A stretch of 64,000 nucleotides of DNA from JBCDHN01 sp964351855 (GTDB lineage Bacteria; Verrucomicrobiota; Verrucomicrobiia; Verrucomicrobiales; DEV007), in the NCBI GenBank assembly GCA_964351855.1, contig CAYGQD010000005.1, forward strand, positions 17,961 to 81,960, read 5' to 3'. Below, piece by piece: positions 16,938 through 26,527 of the stretch; positions within the stretch are counted from its first letter, which is position 1; each line of letters opens with the position of its first letter. The position numbers and the translations under genes are program-made. A model generated the notes under the pieces. That model was given only the letters and a program-made list of their open reading frames with translations. It was not told the DNA's origin and ran no database searches.

Positions 16938-19544
16938 ATGCCCCGAACATTTCTCATCCCGCTTCTGCTTGCGCTCTGGTTCGTCCCCACCGGTCTGAAG
17001 GCAGCTCCCACTGCGGAAATCAAGGTTCGCGAAACGTCCTTCTTTGTCGGAACGCCCTTCAATTTCTACGTTCAGGTAAATGATGTCATCAACGCCCCTG
17101 AACCAGATCTCCTGAGTTCCGACTCCCTTCAGATCAGCTACATCGGAGCTGCTCCCAGCATCAAGGACGGAAAAAATTTCTTCACCTTCACCTATGAAGC
17201 CATTCCAACAGTAGCTGGAAAAGCGACGATTCCCGGGGGATTGGTGAGCATCGGAAATCAGGATATCCCCTTCGCCCTGACCGAGATCGACGTCGCTTAT
17301 CCGGAAACGACGGAGGAGATGGAACTCATCGTCGAACTTTCCCATCAGGAGTGCTATGTGGGCGAGCCGGTCTTGCTCACGTTTCGCTGGATCACAAACC
17401 TGTCGCTCAATGGGATCAAAGCCGCTCAAATTAGGATCCCGGCCCTGACCGACTACCAATTCCAAGTTCGCGAGCCCCTGGAAACCGTGGACGTGGATGC
17501 GGACAACTCGATCGGGCTCCCCGTTTCCAATCAACGCATCATCTCCGCATACACCGATACAAATCGGAACGAAAAGCCCGCGGTAGAGCTGCGTTTCCAG
17601 CGGTTGATCATCCCGACCCGAGTGGGAGAACTTCCCCTTCTCATCAAACCCGCCAGCTTGGTGTGTTCATATACTGAGCCTCGTGATGGCGCATTTAAAG
17701 GCACGCGCTACCCCAGCTACTTTAACAACGACTTTTTTGATGAAGACGTAACCGGAACCTATCAGCGACTCATGGTCATGGGCGAGCCCATGACGCTGAA
17801 AGTGAAGCCGCTACCTTCCGAAGGACAACCTGCAAACTTCAGCGGAATCGTGGGAGGGTTCACCATCAAAGCGACTGCGAATCCCACCGTCGTTGAAGTG
17901 AACGAGCCGATTCTGTTGTCGCTCGAAGTTCGCGATAAGGAGCATCCCCACATTTTAGAGCTTCCAGCGTTGTCTTCGCTTCCCGCCCTCAATCGGAGCT
18001 TTGCCGCGCCGAACACTCCCATCCGCCCATCAATCAAATCCGAAGCCGCGATCTTCACACAAAGTATTCGTCCCCAACACGACGAGATTCCGGCGATTCC
18101 GGCGCTGGAATTCAGCTACTTTGACCCAATTGCTCAAGCCTACGGATTCGCCCGAACCGAACCCATTACGATCACGGTTAACCCGGTCAGTTCGGTAGAC
18201 CTATCCGACGCCGCCTTCAGTGATGGCTCCGCAATAAAGAACCCCGTTCAGCCTCAACCAGGCGGCATTTATGCGAACTACACCGGTCCCGATCTGCTGG
18301 TTTCCCGGCGTCCTCCCAGTTGGACTGCCTACGCCTCCAATTGGATGTTCGCGTGGCTGGGACCTCCCGCCCTCTTCGGATTGGTTTGGTATCTGAGCCG
18401 CAATCATCGAATCGCGAGGCGCGATCCTGTTTTGGCGAAGCACCGCCGCGCGTATGGCCGTTTTCGGTTCGCGCTCTGGAAGCTCGGCCCAGATCCGGAA
18501 CCCGACCAATTGAGCCACGCCCTCAAAACCTACCTTCAGGAGCGATTTGATGTTCCTCATTTTGAAAGTGGGGCCCGGGAGTTGCGCAGCATCGCAAGCC
18601 AAGCCGACGTCGATCCTGATGAGACCGACATCCTGGTGGGTCTGATTGATTCCACGGCCGCAATTGGGTATTCTCGACACGAGGTGGCACCTCCTCCGGT
18701 GAAGCGGGAAGGATTGCTTCAGTTGGTCCGCAAACTGGAACAGCGGGCCGGGAAAGTCGCCGCGATTTTCCTGTTTCTGGCACTAACCCTCACCTCTCTC
18801 CGCGCGGCAGAACCTGCAAGTCTCTTGAATCAGGCTGAAGAACTGTTCGCCCGCGCCAACGAAGCGTCCCAAGTCGATCCCTCAAAAGCGGCCAAGTTTT
18901 ACGCCCTCGCTGCTGAGCGGTTCGAGAGCTTGATTCGCGATCACGAAGTCGAAAACGGGCAGCTCTATAGCAACCTCGGGAACACCCATTTCCTTTCCGG
19001 CGATATCGGGCACGCCATTCTCAATTATCGTCGCGCCGAAACCTATCTCCCAGGAAATACCCAACTTCGAGACACGCTCCGCTACGTCCGCACACAACGG
19101 GTTGATGTGTTTCCGGAAGAAACCACCGCTCTGGTCGTCAAGCGGGTCTTCTTCTGGCATTTTCTCTTTAGCCCTCGCACCCGAAGCATGCTCCTGGCCA
19201 CGCTCTTCGCGGGAATCTGGTTGGTTCTCAGCATTCACTTGGTCTGGCCGCTACGCCAACGTTGGCAAATCATCGCGGGCCTCGGTATTGGGATGTTTCT
19301 TCTGGCGAGCTCGTCCTTGATTCACGCATTCAACGATACCAGCCAAGACGCCGTCATCGTCGAACGCGAGGTCATGGCTCGCAAAGGGGACTCGTTCATC
19401 TACGATTCCGCCTTCAGCACTGCACTCCATTCGGGTACGGAGATCCGCATTCTAGAGCAACGCCGCGACTGGTTCCACATCCGCACGCCGGACCGGAACG
19501 AGGGCTGGATTCCGGTCGAAAGCGCGGAACGAGTTCAGTTCTGA
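16938..19544 (+). CDS. BatD-BatE fusion protein (aerotolerance-type)
   Basis: Membrane protein of 868 residues that joins two components normally encoded separately. Residues 1-24 are a signal peptide; about 25-430 are the BatD-type repeated beta-sandwich region (AEIKVRETSFFVGTPFNFYVQV opens it); a membrane helix lies near 465-485 (WMFAWLGPPALFGLVWYL). A cytoplasmic helical part follows to about 610. A second signal-like hydrophobic run (VAAIFLFLALTLTSLRAA, about 613-630) leads into a BatE-type half: TPR repeats (GQLYSNLGNTHFLSGDIGHAILNYRRAETYLP), two membrane helices, and a C-terminal SH3-like domain with GWIPVES. Bat proteins accompany MoxR ATPases and von Willebrand proteins in envelope stress functions. 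BatA, BatB and MoxR are not visible beside it. The fusion is unbroken in frame; the function is by family only. Confidence 0.8.
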   Translation: MPRTFLIPLLLALWFVPTGLKAAPTAEIKVRETSFFVGTPFNFYVQVNDVINAPEPDLLSSDSLQISYIGAAPSIKDGKNFFTFTYEAIPTVAGKATIPGGLVSIGNQDIPFALTEIDVAYPETTEEMELIVELSHQECYVGEPVLLTFRWITNLSLNGIKAAQIRIPALTDYQFQVREPLETVDVDADNSIGLPVSNQRIISAYTDTNRNEKPAVELRFQRLIIPTRVGELPLLIKPASLVCSYTEPRDGAFKGTRYPSYFNNDFFDEDVTGTYQRLMVMGEPMTLKVKPLPSEGQPANFSGIVGGFTIKATANPTVVEVNEPILLSLEVRDKEHPHILELPALSSLPALNRSFAAPNTPIRPSIKSEAAIFTQSIRPQHDEIPAIPALEFSYFDPIAQAYGFARTEPITITVNPVSSVDLSDAAFSDGSAIKNPVQPQPGGIYANYTGPDLLVSRRPPSWTAYASNWMFAWLGPPALFGLVWYLSRNHRIARRDPVLAKHRRAYGRFRFALWKLGPDPEPDQLSHALKTYLQERFDVPHFESGARELRSIASQADVDPDETDILVGLIDSTAAIGYSRHEVAPPPVKREGLLQLVRKLEQRAGKVAAIFLFLALTLTSLRAAEPASLLNQAEELFARANEASQVDPSKAAKFYALAAERFESLIRDHEVENGQLYSNLGNTHFLSGDIGHAILNYRRAETYLPGNTQLRDTLRYVRTQRVDVFPEETTALVVKRVFFWHFLFSPRTRSMLLATLFAGIWLVLSIHLVWPLRQRWQIIAGLGIGMFLLASSSLIHAFNDTSQDAVIVEREVMARKGDSFIYDSAFSTALHSGTEIRILEQRRDWFHIRTPDRNEGWIPVESAERVQF

Positions 19545-19571
19545 TCGATTAGCTCAGGTGCCGAAGCGCGA

Positions 19572-20999
19572 TCAATACTCACGATTTTTCTTGATGCCCG
19601 GCTCCGGAATCGGATAGCGCCCATCAGCATCCGGCATAATGGGTGAGTCCGAGGTGAGTGTGAGCGACTCGGAGTTCGGGCTGAATTCGTGATCGTGATT
19701 GAGCATTTGGTCGTAGGTGACGAGTTGTCCGGTGTGGCCTGCCATCCGCCCCATGGAAGTGACGAGGCTGGCTTTGAGGCCGCGATCCACTTCGTTAAAT
19801 TCCGTGTCTTTCTGGATTGCTTCAATCAGCGCTTCCCATTCCAGATCATAGGGATTTGGCTCGCGAGGCTCTTGCGGATAGGCCCAGACCAGGTCCGGAT
19901 GCTTCTCTGCAGTTTCGCGCCGCGCGGAACGGTGAATCACCTGACCTTTGTAAATCCGAGCCCGAGACGGAGCATGTCCTTTTTCCGAAATGACGGCGCT
20001 GCCTTTGGTCCCGTGGGCAAAGCTGGCGAACTCCTGCTGGCAGCCCACCATGTTCCGACCATCCATGTAGAGTTTGGTCCCGTCTTTGAAGGTGTATTCG
20101 ACCGAATAGCTGTCGAAGTTTTGATCGATGTGATCCGGATCGCGAAAGTGGCGACCACCGCTGGTAATCGCTTCGACCGGCCAGTCGTTTTTCATCCAGC
20201 AGCATTCATCGATGTTGTGAATGAAGAAGTCGCTGAACGAACCGCCGCTCAGCCAGAGGAAGCTATGGAAGCGTTTGATCTGATACATGAGATCGCTCAT
20301 GTCACCTGGATTCGGCTTGGAAAAGCAGGAAGCGACTGGCCCCTGCATCCGATAGGCCCGCATCACCAGGATTTCTCCAAGCTCGCCGTCTTGAATCCGC
20401 TGGGAGAGTTCCCCTCGAGCGACGCAGTGACGACACATGAGCCCGACACCAACCTTGAGGTTCTTCGCCTTGGCCTTCTCGTTCAACGCAAACATCTTCC
20501 GAGTAGAGGGACCATCGGCGGTCACCGGCTTCTCCATGAACACGTTGACCCCTTTCTCGATCGCGTAGGCGTAGTGGACGTGGCGAAAGGCGCAGGGAGT
20601 CGTAAAGATGGCGACATCGCCCGGACGTAGGGTATCGATCGCGTCCTTGTAAGCGTCGAACCCGATGAAGCGACGCTCCGGCGGAACATCGATATTCCTA
20701 GCCATGTCCTCACGTCGCGCCAACGCCTCATACTTCCCGTTCAAGTTCTCCTCAAACACGTCCGCCATGGCGTGCAATTTCACCGGACCTTGTTCCGTGG
20801 AAGTCTTGAGAGCGTTCTGCACCGCACCAGCTCCACGGCCACCACAGCCAACCAAGGCGAGACGAATCGTGGGATCGTCGTTCGCCGCGTGAACATGCGG
20901 CAGGGTGATTCCGGCCAAGGCGGAAGTCGTGGCAATGGCGCTTCCGGTCTTCAAAGCGGAACGGCGTGAAATCGGGGTGGGGTTTTCGTTCGAACTCAT
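19572..20999 (-). CDS. Gfo/Idh/MocA family oxidoreductase, Tat-exported
   Basis: NAD(P)-dependent sugar oxidoreductase family protein of 475 residues with a twin-arginine signal (ISRRSALKTGSAIATTSALAG). The Rossmann motif follows the signal as RLALVGCGGRGAGAVQNAL, and the lysine-containing EKPV motif appears as GVNVFMEKPVTADGP near residue 160. The C-terminal domain includes FHSFLWLSGGSFSDFFIHNIDECCW. Exported Gfo/Idh/MocA proteins are greatly expanded in PVC bacteria, with largely unknown substrates. The gene stands alone, convergent with the Bat fusion (28 bases between stops) and divergent from a hypothetical membrane protein. A cofactor-loaded enzyme exported by Tat fits the folded-substrate requirement of that pathway. 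Confidence 0.92.
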   Translation of the reverse strand: MSSNENPTPISRRSALKTGSAIATTSALAGITLPHVHAANDDPTIRLALVGCGGRGAGAVQNALKTSTEQGPVKLHAMADVFEENLNGKYEALARREDMARNIDVPPERRFIGFDAYKDAIDTLRPGDVAIFTTPCAFRHVHYAYAIEKGVNVFMEKPVTADGPSTRKMFALNEKAKAKNLKVGVGLMCRHCVARGELSQRIQDGELGEILVMRAYRMQGPVASCFSKPNPGDMSDLMYQIKRFHSFLWLSGGSFSDFFIHNIDECCWMKNDWPVEAITSGGRHFRDPDHIDQNFDSYSVEYTFKDGTKLYMDGRNMVGCQQEFASFAHGTKGSAVISEKGHAPSRARIYKGQVIHRSARRETAEKHPDLVWAYPQEPREPNPYDLEWEALIEAIQKDTEFNEVDRGLKASLVTSMGRMAGHTGQLVTYDQMLNHDHEFSPNSESLTLTSDSPIMPDADGRYPIPEPGIKKNREY

Positions 21000-21113
21000 G
21001 CTGATAACCTTGACGGGATCGCGGGACTGGCAAGCAATGAATTGCCAGTTTCAGGCGGATTCTCAGAGAAAAAGATCGAGAAATTCAGGTGGTTGTGTCA
21101 GACTTTTACTACC

Positions 21114-21863
21114 ATGAAACGATTCCTCGCGTTCATCGCCATAACCTTGGTTTTGGGCGGTCTTGGGTTGGTCCTCATTCCGTTTTTTCTGCCGGGTAAC
21201 GATGCGAGCCCACCGAACTTCCAGGTTGACTCAGCCATGCCAGAACCTCAGGTGGATCGTTCAGGATCGAGTGGGATGTCTCCCCCAAAACCAACGGGGA
21301 AAGCCCCTCTTCGAACCCAATCGATCGAGGAGACTCCCGGAGCCAAAGCAAAAGACGCGTTTCAAGACGCCAACATCGCCTTCCAAACTCCCGAAGTCAT
21401 GAGCATGGGCCGGGCTCAGGAGGTGGAACTCCTCTTCAGCCTTCAAAAGACCGTCGAAGAACTGAAGTCCGAACTGGGAGACGCGTTCCCAACCGACGGA
21501 GCCACGATCTCCTCTGCGCCCGTCATGGAAGCCACCCTCACCGGCAGTGCCTTTGACATCCTTCCCGCCGGCCCCCAGCGTCAAGCCGTCCGCGTGGAGG
21601 ACAACACCTCGTGGGAATGGTCGGTCACGCCGCAGCAGCAGGGAAATCAAACACTGAAGCTGCGCGTCTTTGCCGTCGTCAACATTCAGGGGATCGCCGC
21701 CCCCATGGAAATCAAAACCTTCGAACGAGACATTCCCGTCGAAGTCACGATTGGCCAACGGGTCGGGCAATTTGCGATGCAGCATCCGGAACTGGTTTGG
21801 GTGGCACTGGTCGTGCCTCTGGCCGGCTTCATGAGTCGCTGGTTTCGCCGTAAAGACGGTTGA
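21114..21863 (+). CDS. Hypothetical membrane-anchored protein with C-terminal tail anchor
   Basis: I do not recognise this family. From the ATG at 21114 it is 249 residues: an N-terminal membrane helix (FLAFIAITLVLGGLGLVLIPFFLPG), a Pro/Ser-rich linker, a short helical part (AQEVELLFSLQKTVEELKSELGD), and an apparent beta-sandwich of about 100 residues with TSWEWSVTPQQQGNQTLKLRVFA. It ends in a second membrane helix (ELVWVALVVPLAGFMSRWF) and a basic tail RRKDG. An in-frame ATG at 21042 would add 24 residues lacking signal character, so the later start is preferred. The stop is 30 bases before the DUF1552 gene, so co-transcription is possible. No functional assignment is offered. Confidence 0.65.
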   Translation: MKRFLAFIAITLVLGGLGLVLIPFFLPGNDASPPNFQVDSAMPEPQVDRSGSSGMSPPKPTGKAPLRTQSIEETPGAKAKDAFQDANIAFQTPEVMSMGRAQEVELLFSLQKTVEELKSELGDAFPTDGATISSAPVMEATLTGSAFDILPAGPQRQAVRVEDNTSWEWSVTPQQQGNQTLKLRVFAVVNIQGIAAPMEIKTFERDIPVEVTIGQRVGQFAMQHPELVWVALVVPLAGFMSRWFRRKDG

Positions 21864-21893
21864 ATTCAGATAGGCCACCCCTTATCTCTACCC

Positions 21894-23141
21894 ATGAATC
21901 GTCGCTTTTTCCTGCGAGCTACCGGTGTTTCCTTGGCCCTCCCCGCCCTGGAGTGTTTTGGCCAGTCGGACTCAAGCCCTCAACGTCTCGTGACGGTGGC
22001 GAACCCTTTCGGCATGTTGCCGGACGGCTTTTTCCCGAAGCAACCCGGCCCGCTCACCGAGTTGCCCTATCTCCTCCAACCGCTCAAAGAGCATCGGAAA
22101 GATTTCACGGTCTTCTCTCATCTGGATCACGGGGTTTCCGGCGGCCACATTGGCTGTCATTCGTTTCTTTCCGGAATGCGCGATGTCGAAGCGGGACAAT
22201 GGCCGGACCGAAACCTTTCCCTCGATCAACGCGCCGCAGAATACGTGGGTTCCGACACCCGTTTCCCTTCGTTGGTTTTGAGCGCCGGGCCCGTTGCCCG
22301 TGGCGAACAAGAGTTGCGCCTCAGTTGGACCCGCAACGGGGTCAACATTCCGCCCATTTCCAGCTCGCGTGCCCTCTTTGAGGCCCTTTTCAAGGCGGAT
22401 AACCCGAAGGAGCAAGCCGCTCGTGCCAAATCTTACGCCCTCCACGACAGCATTCTAGATGCGGTCAACGGGCACGCCAAATTGCTTCAGAAGCGGTTGG
22501 GTTCAGCCGATCGTGAGAAGCTGGACGAGTACTTCACCTCGGTTCGAGAAGTGGAGCGGAAACTGGAGATGTCAGAGCGCTGGATTCATGAACCCAAGCC
22601 GAAGCCGGGCATCCCGATGCCGACGGATAAGGCGATTACTGAGACGCTTCCCGCGTTTTTTGATCTGGTGGCTCTCGCCTTACAGACGGATTCGACCCGG
22701 GTCGCCACCCTCGGGATTCCCAGCACCCTACGCACCGGCGATCTGGACTTATCCGGCAGCTATCACGGCTTCTCGCACCACGGCCAAGATAATATCCTGA
22801 AACGCGGTCTCACCGTGATCGAAACCTTCGAGATGGAGGAACTTGCGCGCTTCATCGGAAAACTGAAGACACTCAAGACGGCTGAGGGCTCACCTCTGTT
22901 AGACACCACCACCATCTTGTTTGGAAGCGGTCTCGGGAACGGTTCTTCCCACTCCAACAAAGATCTCCCCATTCTAGTCGCGGGCGGTAACTTCCGCTCC
23001 CACGGCTCTCATCTCGTCATGCCCAAGGAAAAATCGAAGCGCGTCCCACTCTGCAATCTCTTCACCACCTTGTTGCAAACCTTTGGTGCGGAAGTGGAGA
23101 CCTTCAACAAGGCGAACGGTAATCTCAACGAACTGGTCTGA
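21894..23141 (+). CDS. DUF1552 family protein with Tat-like signal
   Basis: Exported 415-residue protein of the DUF1552 family, distantly related to the DUF1501/alkaline phosphatase fold. The N-terminus is typical, NRRFFLRATGVSLALPALECFG, with a twin-arginine-like start. Conserved features include GGHIGCHSFLSG, SLDQRAAEYVG, a mid-protein coiled helix (KLDEYFTSVREVERKLEMSER), and LSGSYHGFSHHGQD followed by LLDTTTILFGSGLGNGSSHSNKDLPILVAGG. It is followed after 3 bases by the DUF1587/1592 cytochrome gene, the standard PVC pairing. Function is unknown; the pair is thought to act in the envelope, probably with a haem redox component. Confidence 0.92.
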   Translation: MNRRFFLRATGVSLALPALECFGQSDSSPQRLVTVANPFGMLPDGFFPKQPGPLTELPYLLQPLKEHRKDFTVFSHLDHGVSGGHIGCHSFLSGMRDVEAGQWPDRNLSLDQRAAEYVGSDTRFPSLVLSAGPVARGEQELRLSWTRNGVNIPPISSSRALFEALFKADNPKEQAARAKSYALHDSILDAVNGHAKLLQKRLGSADREKLDEYFTSVREVERKLEMSERWIHEPKPKPGIPMPTDKAITETLPAFFDLVALALQTDSTRVATLGIPSTLRTGDLDLSGSYHGFSHHGQDNILKRGLTVIETFEMEELARFIGKLKTLKTAEGSPLLDTTTILFGSGLGNGSSHSNKDLPILVAGGNFRSHGSHLVMPKEKSKRVPLCNLFTTLLQTFGAEVETFNKANGNLNELV

Positions 23142-23144
23142 GCG

Positions 23145-25685
23145 ATGCGTGTTCTGATTTACCTGACGCTGGTGGCCAACCTCGCCGCCTTCGAACCTGA
23201 GGCTTTTCTCTCGACCTATTGTCTCGAATGTCACGGGACGGAGAAACAAAAAGGCGATCGTCATTTCGACCAATTGGATCGCAATTTTTCGGATCTCACC
23301 ACCTTGGAAAGCTGGCACGAGATTCTGGATCAGCTCAATCTCGGTGAGATGCCGCCGAGAAAGGCGAAGCAACCCGGGGCGGAGGAAACCCGAGCGGTGG
23401 TCTCATGGATCACGGCGCAGGTCGATGCGGCGCTCGAAGCTCGGGGAGCAGAACTGGCGCAACCGGTCATTCGGAGGCTGAATCGTCAGCAGTATGACCG
23501 GACGGTTCGCTCGCTCCTGGAACTTGGTCCGATGCTGGCGGAACCCACGGAATCGTTTCCCCCGGATATCGAGGTGGAACACTTCAATACGGTGGGCTCT
23601 GCCCTGGTCACCTCTGACTTTCTTTTGGAGAGTTACCTGAAATCGGCGGCGCTGCTGATTGAGAAAGCGACCTGCTCCACCAACGAGCCTCCCAACGCTC
23701 AAACCTGGAAATTTCAGGCTCCGTTCTCCCGGTTACCAGCCCGTCCCGATGGCTTGGACGAGCCCGGAAAATTCCAGCACATTCGCAAGAACAACACCTA
23801 CGAAGACGGCTATCTCTGGCTCTCTAAGTTTGCCGAAGGCGTCCCCGTGGATGGCGTCTATCGACTCACGTTCAAGGCGCAGGCCATCCATCGGAACTAT
23901 CCCTACGATGAAAAACGCATCGGCGTCCGAAAGTCCGAGCCGCTGCGGGTGGGGGTCGTCGCCGGCCATCCGGGATACGGGGATCTGAAGGCGGCCAACG
24001 GATCGGACCGTCCCCTCCTCGAACTCGATCTGCCGGACGAAGCCCCCAAAGTTTTCACCCGTGAGATCTGGCTCGATCAAGGCTACCAACCTCGGTTCTG
24101 CTTTCCCAATGGTCCCAACCGGACCAAGCCGTTCCGCGGATTCACCGTCCAGGAAAACCCGAAACACTTTACCGAGTTCATCCGCTTTTTGGGCCCGAAC
24201 GACAATGAATTCCGACGCCTTCCCGCCCACTACCTGGAGACGGCCAAAGCCGCGAAGAAGCCGAAAGAATCAAGCGGCAAGGAATTAGACGCCACTCAGT
24301 TCTACACCAACAAAAACAGCAACGAAGGATGGTCTGCCTGGACGCGTGCCTACGAAGGTCCCCGAGTTCGGATTTACGAAGTGGAATTGGAAGGCCCCCT
24401 CACTCAAGAATGGCCGACGAAGAGTCATCGCGCGCTTTACGGAGACTACCAGCCAACCCTGGAAAATGCTCGCCCCATCCTCACCCGGTTCGCCAACAAG
24501 GCGTTCCGACGAGACGCCACATCTTCCGAAATCGACGTGCTCGTCGGGCTGACCGAGCATCGCGCCGCTCTCGGGCACAGCGAACTCGAAGCCATTCAAG
24601 CCGGTTTACAGGCCATTCTCTGCTCCCCGGCGTTCCTCTATCTGGAGCAAACCAATACCGCGACGGAGCCCGATTCCGATCATGCGCTCGCCTCACGGCT
24701 CTCCTACTTTCTCTGGTCGGACATGCCCGATGAAGCCCTCCGCGCCGACGCAGCCAACGGCAAGCTCCGGAACCCCGAAGATTTGCAACGCCACGCGCTT
24801 CGCTTGCTGAAGGATGAACGCTCCCAAGCCTTCGTCGATCAATTCACCAACAGCTGGCTCCAGCTCGATAAAGTCGGAACCCAGCCTCCCAATCACACCG
24901 CCTATCCTCACTACTTTACCCATTCCCTCGAATCAGCGATGATTCAGGAAAGCCGCCTCTTCTTTGCCCATCTGCTTCAGGAAAATCTACCGATCTCCAA
25001 CTTTCTCGATTCGGAGTTCACCTTCCTCAACGGAAACCTCGCGCATCACTACGGGATCGAAGGCGTTCAGGGACACCACTTCCGCAAGACCAGCCTCCCG
25101 AACCGAAGGCGCGGAGGCTTACTCGGCCAAGCCGCCGTTCTGACGGCATCGGCCAATGGAATCGATACCTCTCCCGTGATCCGCGGGATCTGGATTCTCG
25201 AGAACGTGTTGGGAACGCCTCCCACTCCTCCGCCGCCCGATGTCGAACCCATCGAGCCCGACATCCGTGGCGTCACCACCATTCGGGAACAGCTCGTCAA
25301 GCATCGCAATGTCGAGACCTGCGCGGAATGTCACCGGAAAATTGATCCCCCGGGATTCGCACTGGAGAACTTTGACCCGATTGGCGGCTGGCGAGATCGC
25401 TACGTCCAGACCACCAAGAAGCCACCAGTCGATGCTTCCGGCGCATTCCCCGACGGAACAACGTTCAAGAACGTCATCGATCTGAAGACGATTCTCTTGG
25501 AACGTGAACATCAGTTAGCCCATTGTCTGACGGAGAAACTGCTGATCTACGCCACGGGCCGAACCATGACCGTAACGGATCGACCTCATATCGACCACAT
25601 CGTGGAAGCCTTGAAAGCCCAAGGGAACGGGTTCCAGGATTTGATCCTGCTCATCATTCAAAGCCCGATGTTCCGCGGGGAGTAG
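23145..25685 (+). CDS. Planctomycete-type cytochrome protein with DUF1587, DUF1595, DUF1592, DUF1588 and DUF1585
   Basis: Exported 846-residue protein with the canonical PVC domain order. After a short signal it has a cytochrome c-like motif CLECHGTEKQKGDRHFDQLDR (near residue 26), then DUF1587 (VIRRLNRQQYDRTVRSLLEL), a carbohydrate-binding-like central part with SxxxW elements, DUF1595 (FANKAFRRDATSSEIDVL), DUF1592 (LASRLSYFLWSDMPDEALR), DUF1588 carrying a second CxxCH (ETCAECHRKIDPPGFALENF, near 726), and DUF1585 (EKLLIYATGRTMTVTDRPHI) at the end. It follows the DUF1552 gene by 3 bases, so the two are co-translated. The two CxxCH motifs are consistent with haem attachment, but the substrate is unknown. 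Confidence 0.93.
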   Translation: MRVLIYLTLVANLAAFEPEAFLSTYCLECHGTEKQKGDRHFDQLDRNFSDLTTLESWHEILDQLNLGEMPPRKAKQPGAEETRAVVSWITAQVDAALEARGAELAQPVIRRLNRQQYDRTVRSLLELGPMLAEPTESFPPDIEVEHFNTVGSALVTSDFLLESYLKSAALLIEKATCSTNEPPNAQTWKFQAPFSRLPARPDGLDEPGKFQHIRKNNTYEDGYLWLSKFAEGVPVDGVYRLTFKAQAIHRNYPYDEKRIGVRKSEPLRVGVVAGHPGYGDLKAANGSDRPLLELDLPDEAPKVFTREIWLDQGYQPRFCFPNGPNRTKPFRGFTVQENPKHFTEFIRFLGPNDNEFRRLPAHYLETAKAAKKPKESSGKELDATQFYTNKNSNEGWSAWTRAYEGPRVRIYEVELEGPLTQEWPTKSHRALYGDYQPTLENARPILTRFANKAFRRDATSSEIDVLVGLTEHRAALGHSELEAIQAGLQAILCSPAFLYLEQTNTATEPDSDHALASRLSYFLWSDMPDEALRADAANGKLRNPEDLQRHALRLLKDERSQAFVDQFTNSWLQLDKVGTQPPNHTAYPHYFTHSLESAMIQESRLFFAHLLQENLPISNFLDSEFTFLNGNLAHHYGIEGVQGHHFRKTSLPNRRRGGLLGQAAVLTASANGIDTSPVIRGIWILENVLGTPPTPPPPDVEPIEPDIRGVTTIREQLVKHRNVETCAECHRKIDPPGFALENFDPIGGWRDRYVQTTKKPPVDASGAFPDGTTFKNVIDLKTILLEREHQLAHCLTEKLLIYATGRTMTVTDRPHIDHIVEALKAQGNGFQDLILLIIQSPMFRGE

Positions 25686-26527
25686 CGACAAGGTCTTGGA
25701 AAAAAGCGTTCCAATTCACGAAGCGAGCTGAAGGCTCGACCGACCAAAGCCCGGCGTTTCAACCGGTTTCGGTCTCAGGGCTGAAGCCCTAAGCTTTGCG
25801 CTTTCGAGCCTTCGGCCCGACTTGCGCCCACCACTTTCATTCACACCTGTTGGTGGGGTTGGTGGGCAGTGTCGATTTCTTCCACTACCCTTGCAGGCGG
25901 CAGGGGCCACACCGTGGCCACCGGGCTAACAGCATCACCTCCACCGACGCCAGGTCGGAGAAAGGAGAAAAGTCGGCTCGATGCGGAAGATTACCATGAA
26001 GCTCATGAAGGCCAAGGCTCTGAAAAGGCTTTGGAGGCATCCGTTGGAAGCGAACATGGATGGACAGGATATTCAGGATCGCGAAACCCGGTGGGGCTGC
26101 GGAGATTCCCGAATCTTCATGTCCTTCATTCTCTTCATGGTAAAAATCAGCGGAGCGAGGGCTACGGAGGGTTTGGGCGATGAGCCGGTTGGGGGAATTT
26201 TTGCCAATTCCGCTACGGGATTGGCGGGAAGGTAGGGGCTTCCTGCAGAGAGGCTTTTGATTCGGCGGGGGTTTTGACACGACGGGCACGAATTTCCGCG
26301 AAGGGCACGAACATGGCGGACGGGCCTCTGAGCGCGTGAGGCCGTCTTGAAACCACTCTCCAGCCTGCGTGTGCGCTTGCCGCCACCCCCGCTTCATCAT
26401 CCCCTTGAAAAAATCCTGCCCATCCTGCCCATCCTGCTTATCCATGTAGGCATCCGGAGAAAGCGAACATGGATACGCAGAATGTTCAGAATGGTACAAC
26501 CCCGGGAAACTTCCGCTTCTGGAAGCG
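25686..26527. repeat. Gene-free 842-bp region with REP-like hairpins and dispersed repeat copies
   Basis: No credible gene is seen. The left part has short hairpins of REP type: CGAGC-TGAAG-GCTCG (25724-25738) and AGGGCT-GA-AGCCCT (25777-25790), plus a similar GAGCC/GGC unit near 25806. At 25989-26150 an inverted pair is visible: ACCATGAAGCTCATGAAGG on the left and the complement of ACCATGAAGAGAATGAAGG on the right. Near 26280-26310 GGGCACGAA occurs twice. At 26402-26490 lies a copy of a dispersed repeat with about three tandem CATCCTGCCC units, followed by TTATCCATGTAGGCATCCGG and GAACATGGAT. Such degenerate repeats give false small ORFs. Confidence 0.7.

Noticed and set aside
26402..26455. 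Possible CRISPR-like array because of tandem short repeats
   Set aside because: Units are about 10 bp, contiguous and degenerate, with no spacers and no cas gene.
25885..26499. 204-codon reverse frame with MDKQDGQDGQD-like text
   Set aside because: The Asp-Gly-Gln repeats come from tandem CATCCTGCCC DNA repeats, a known source of false ORFs.
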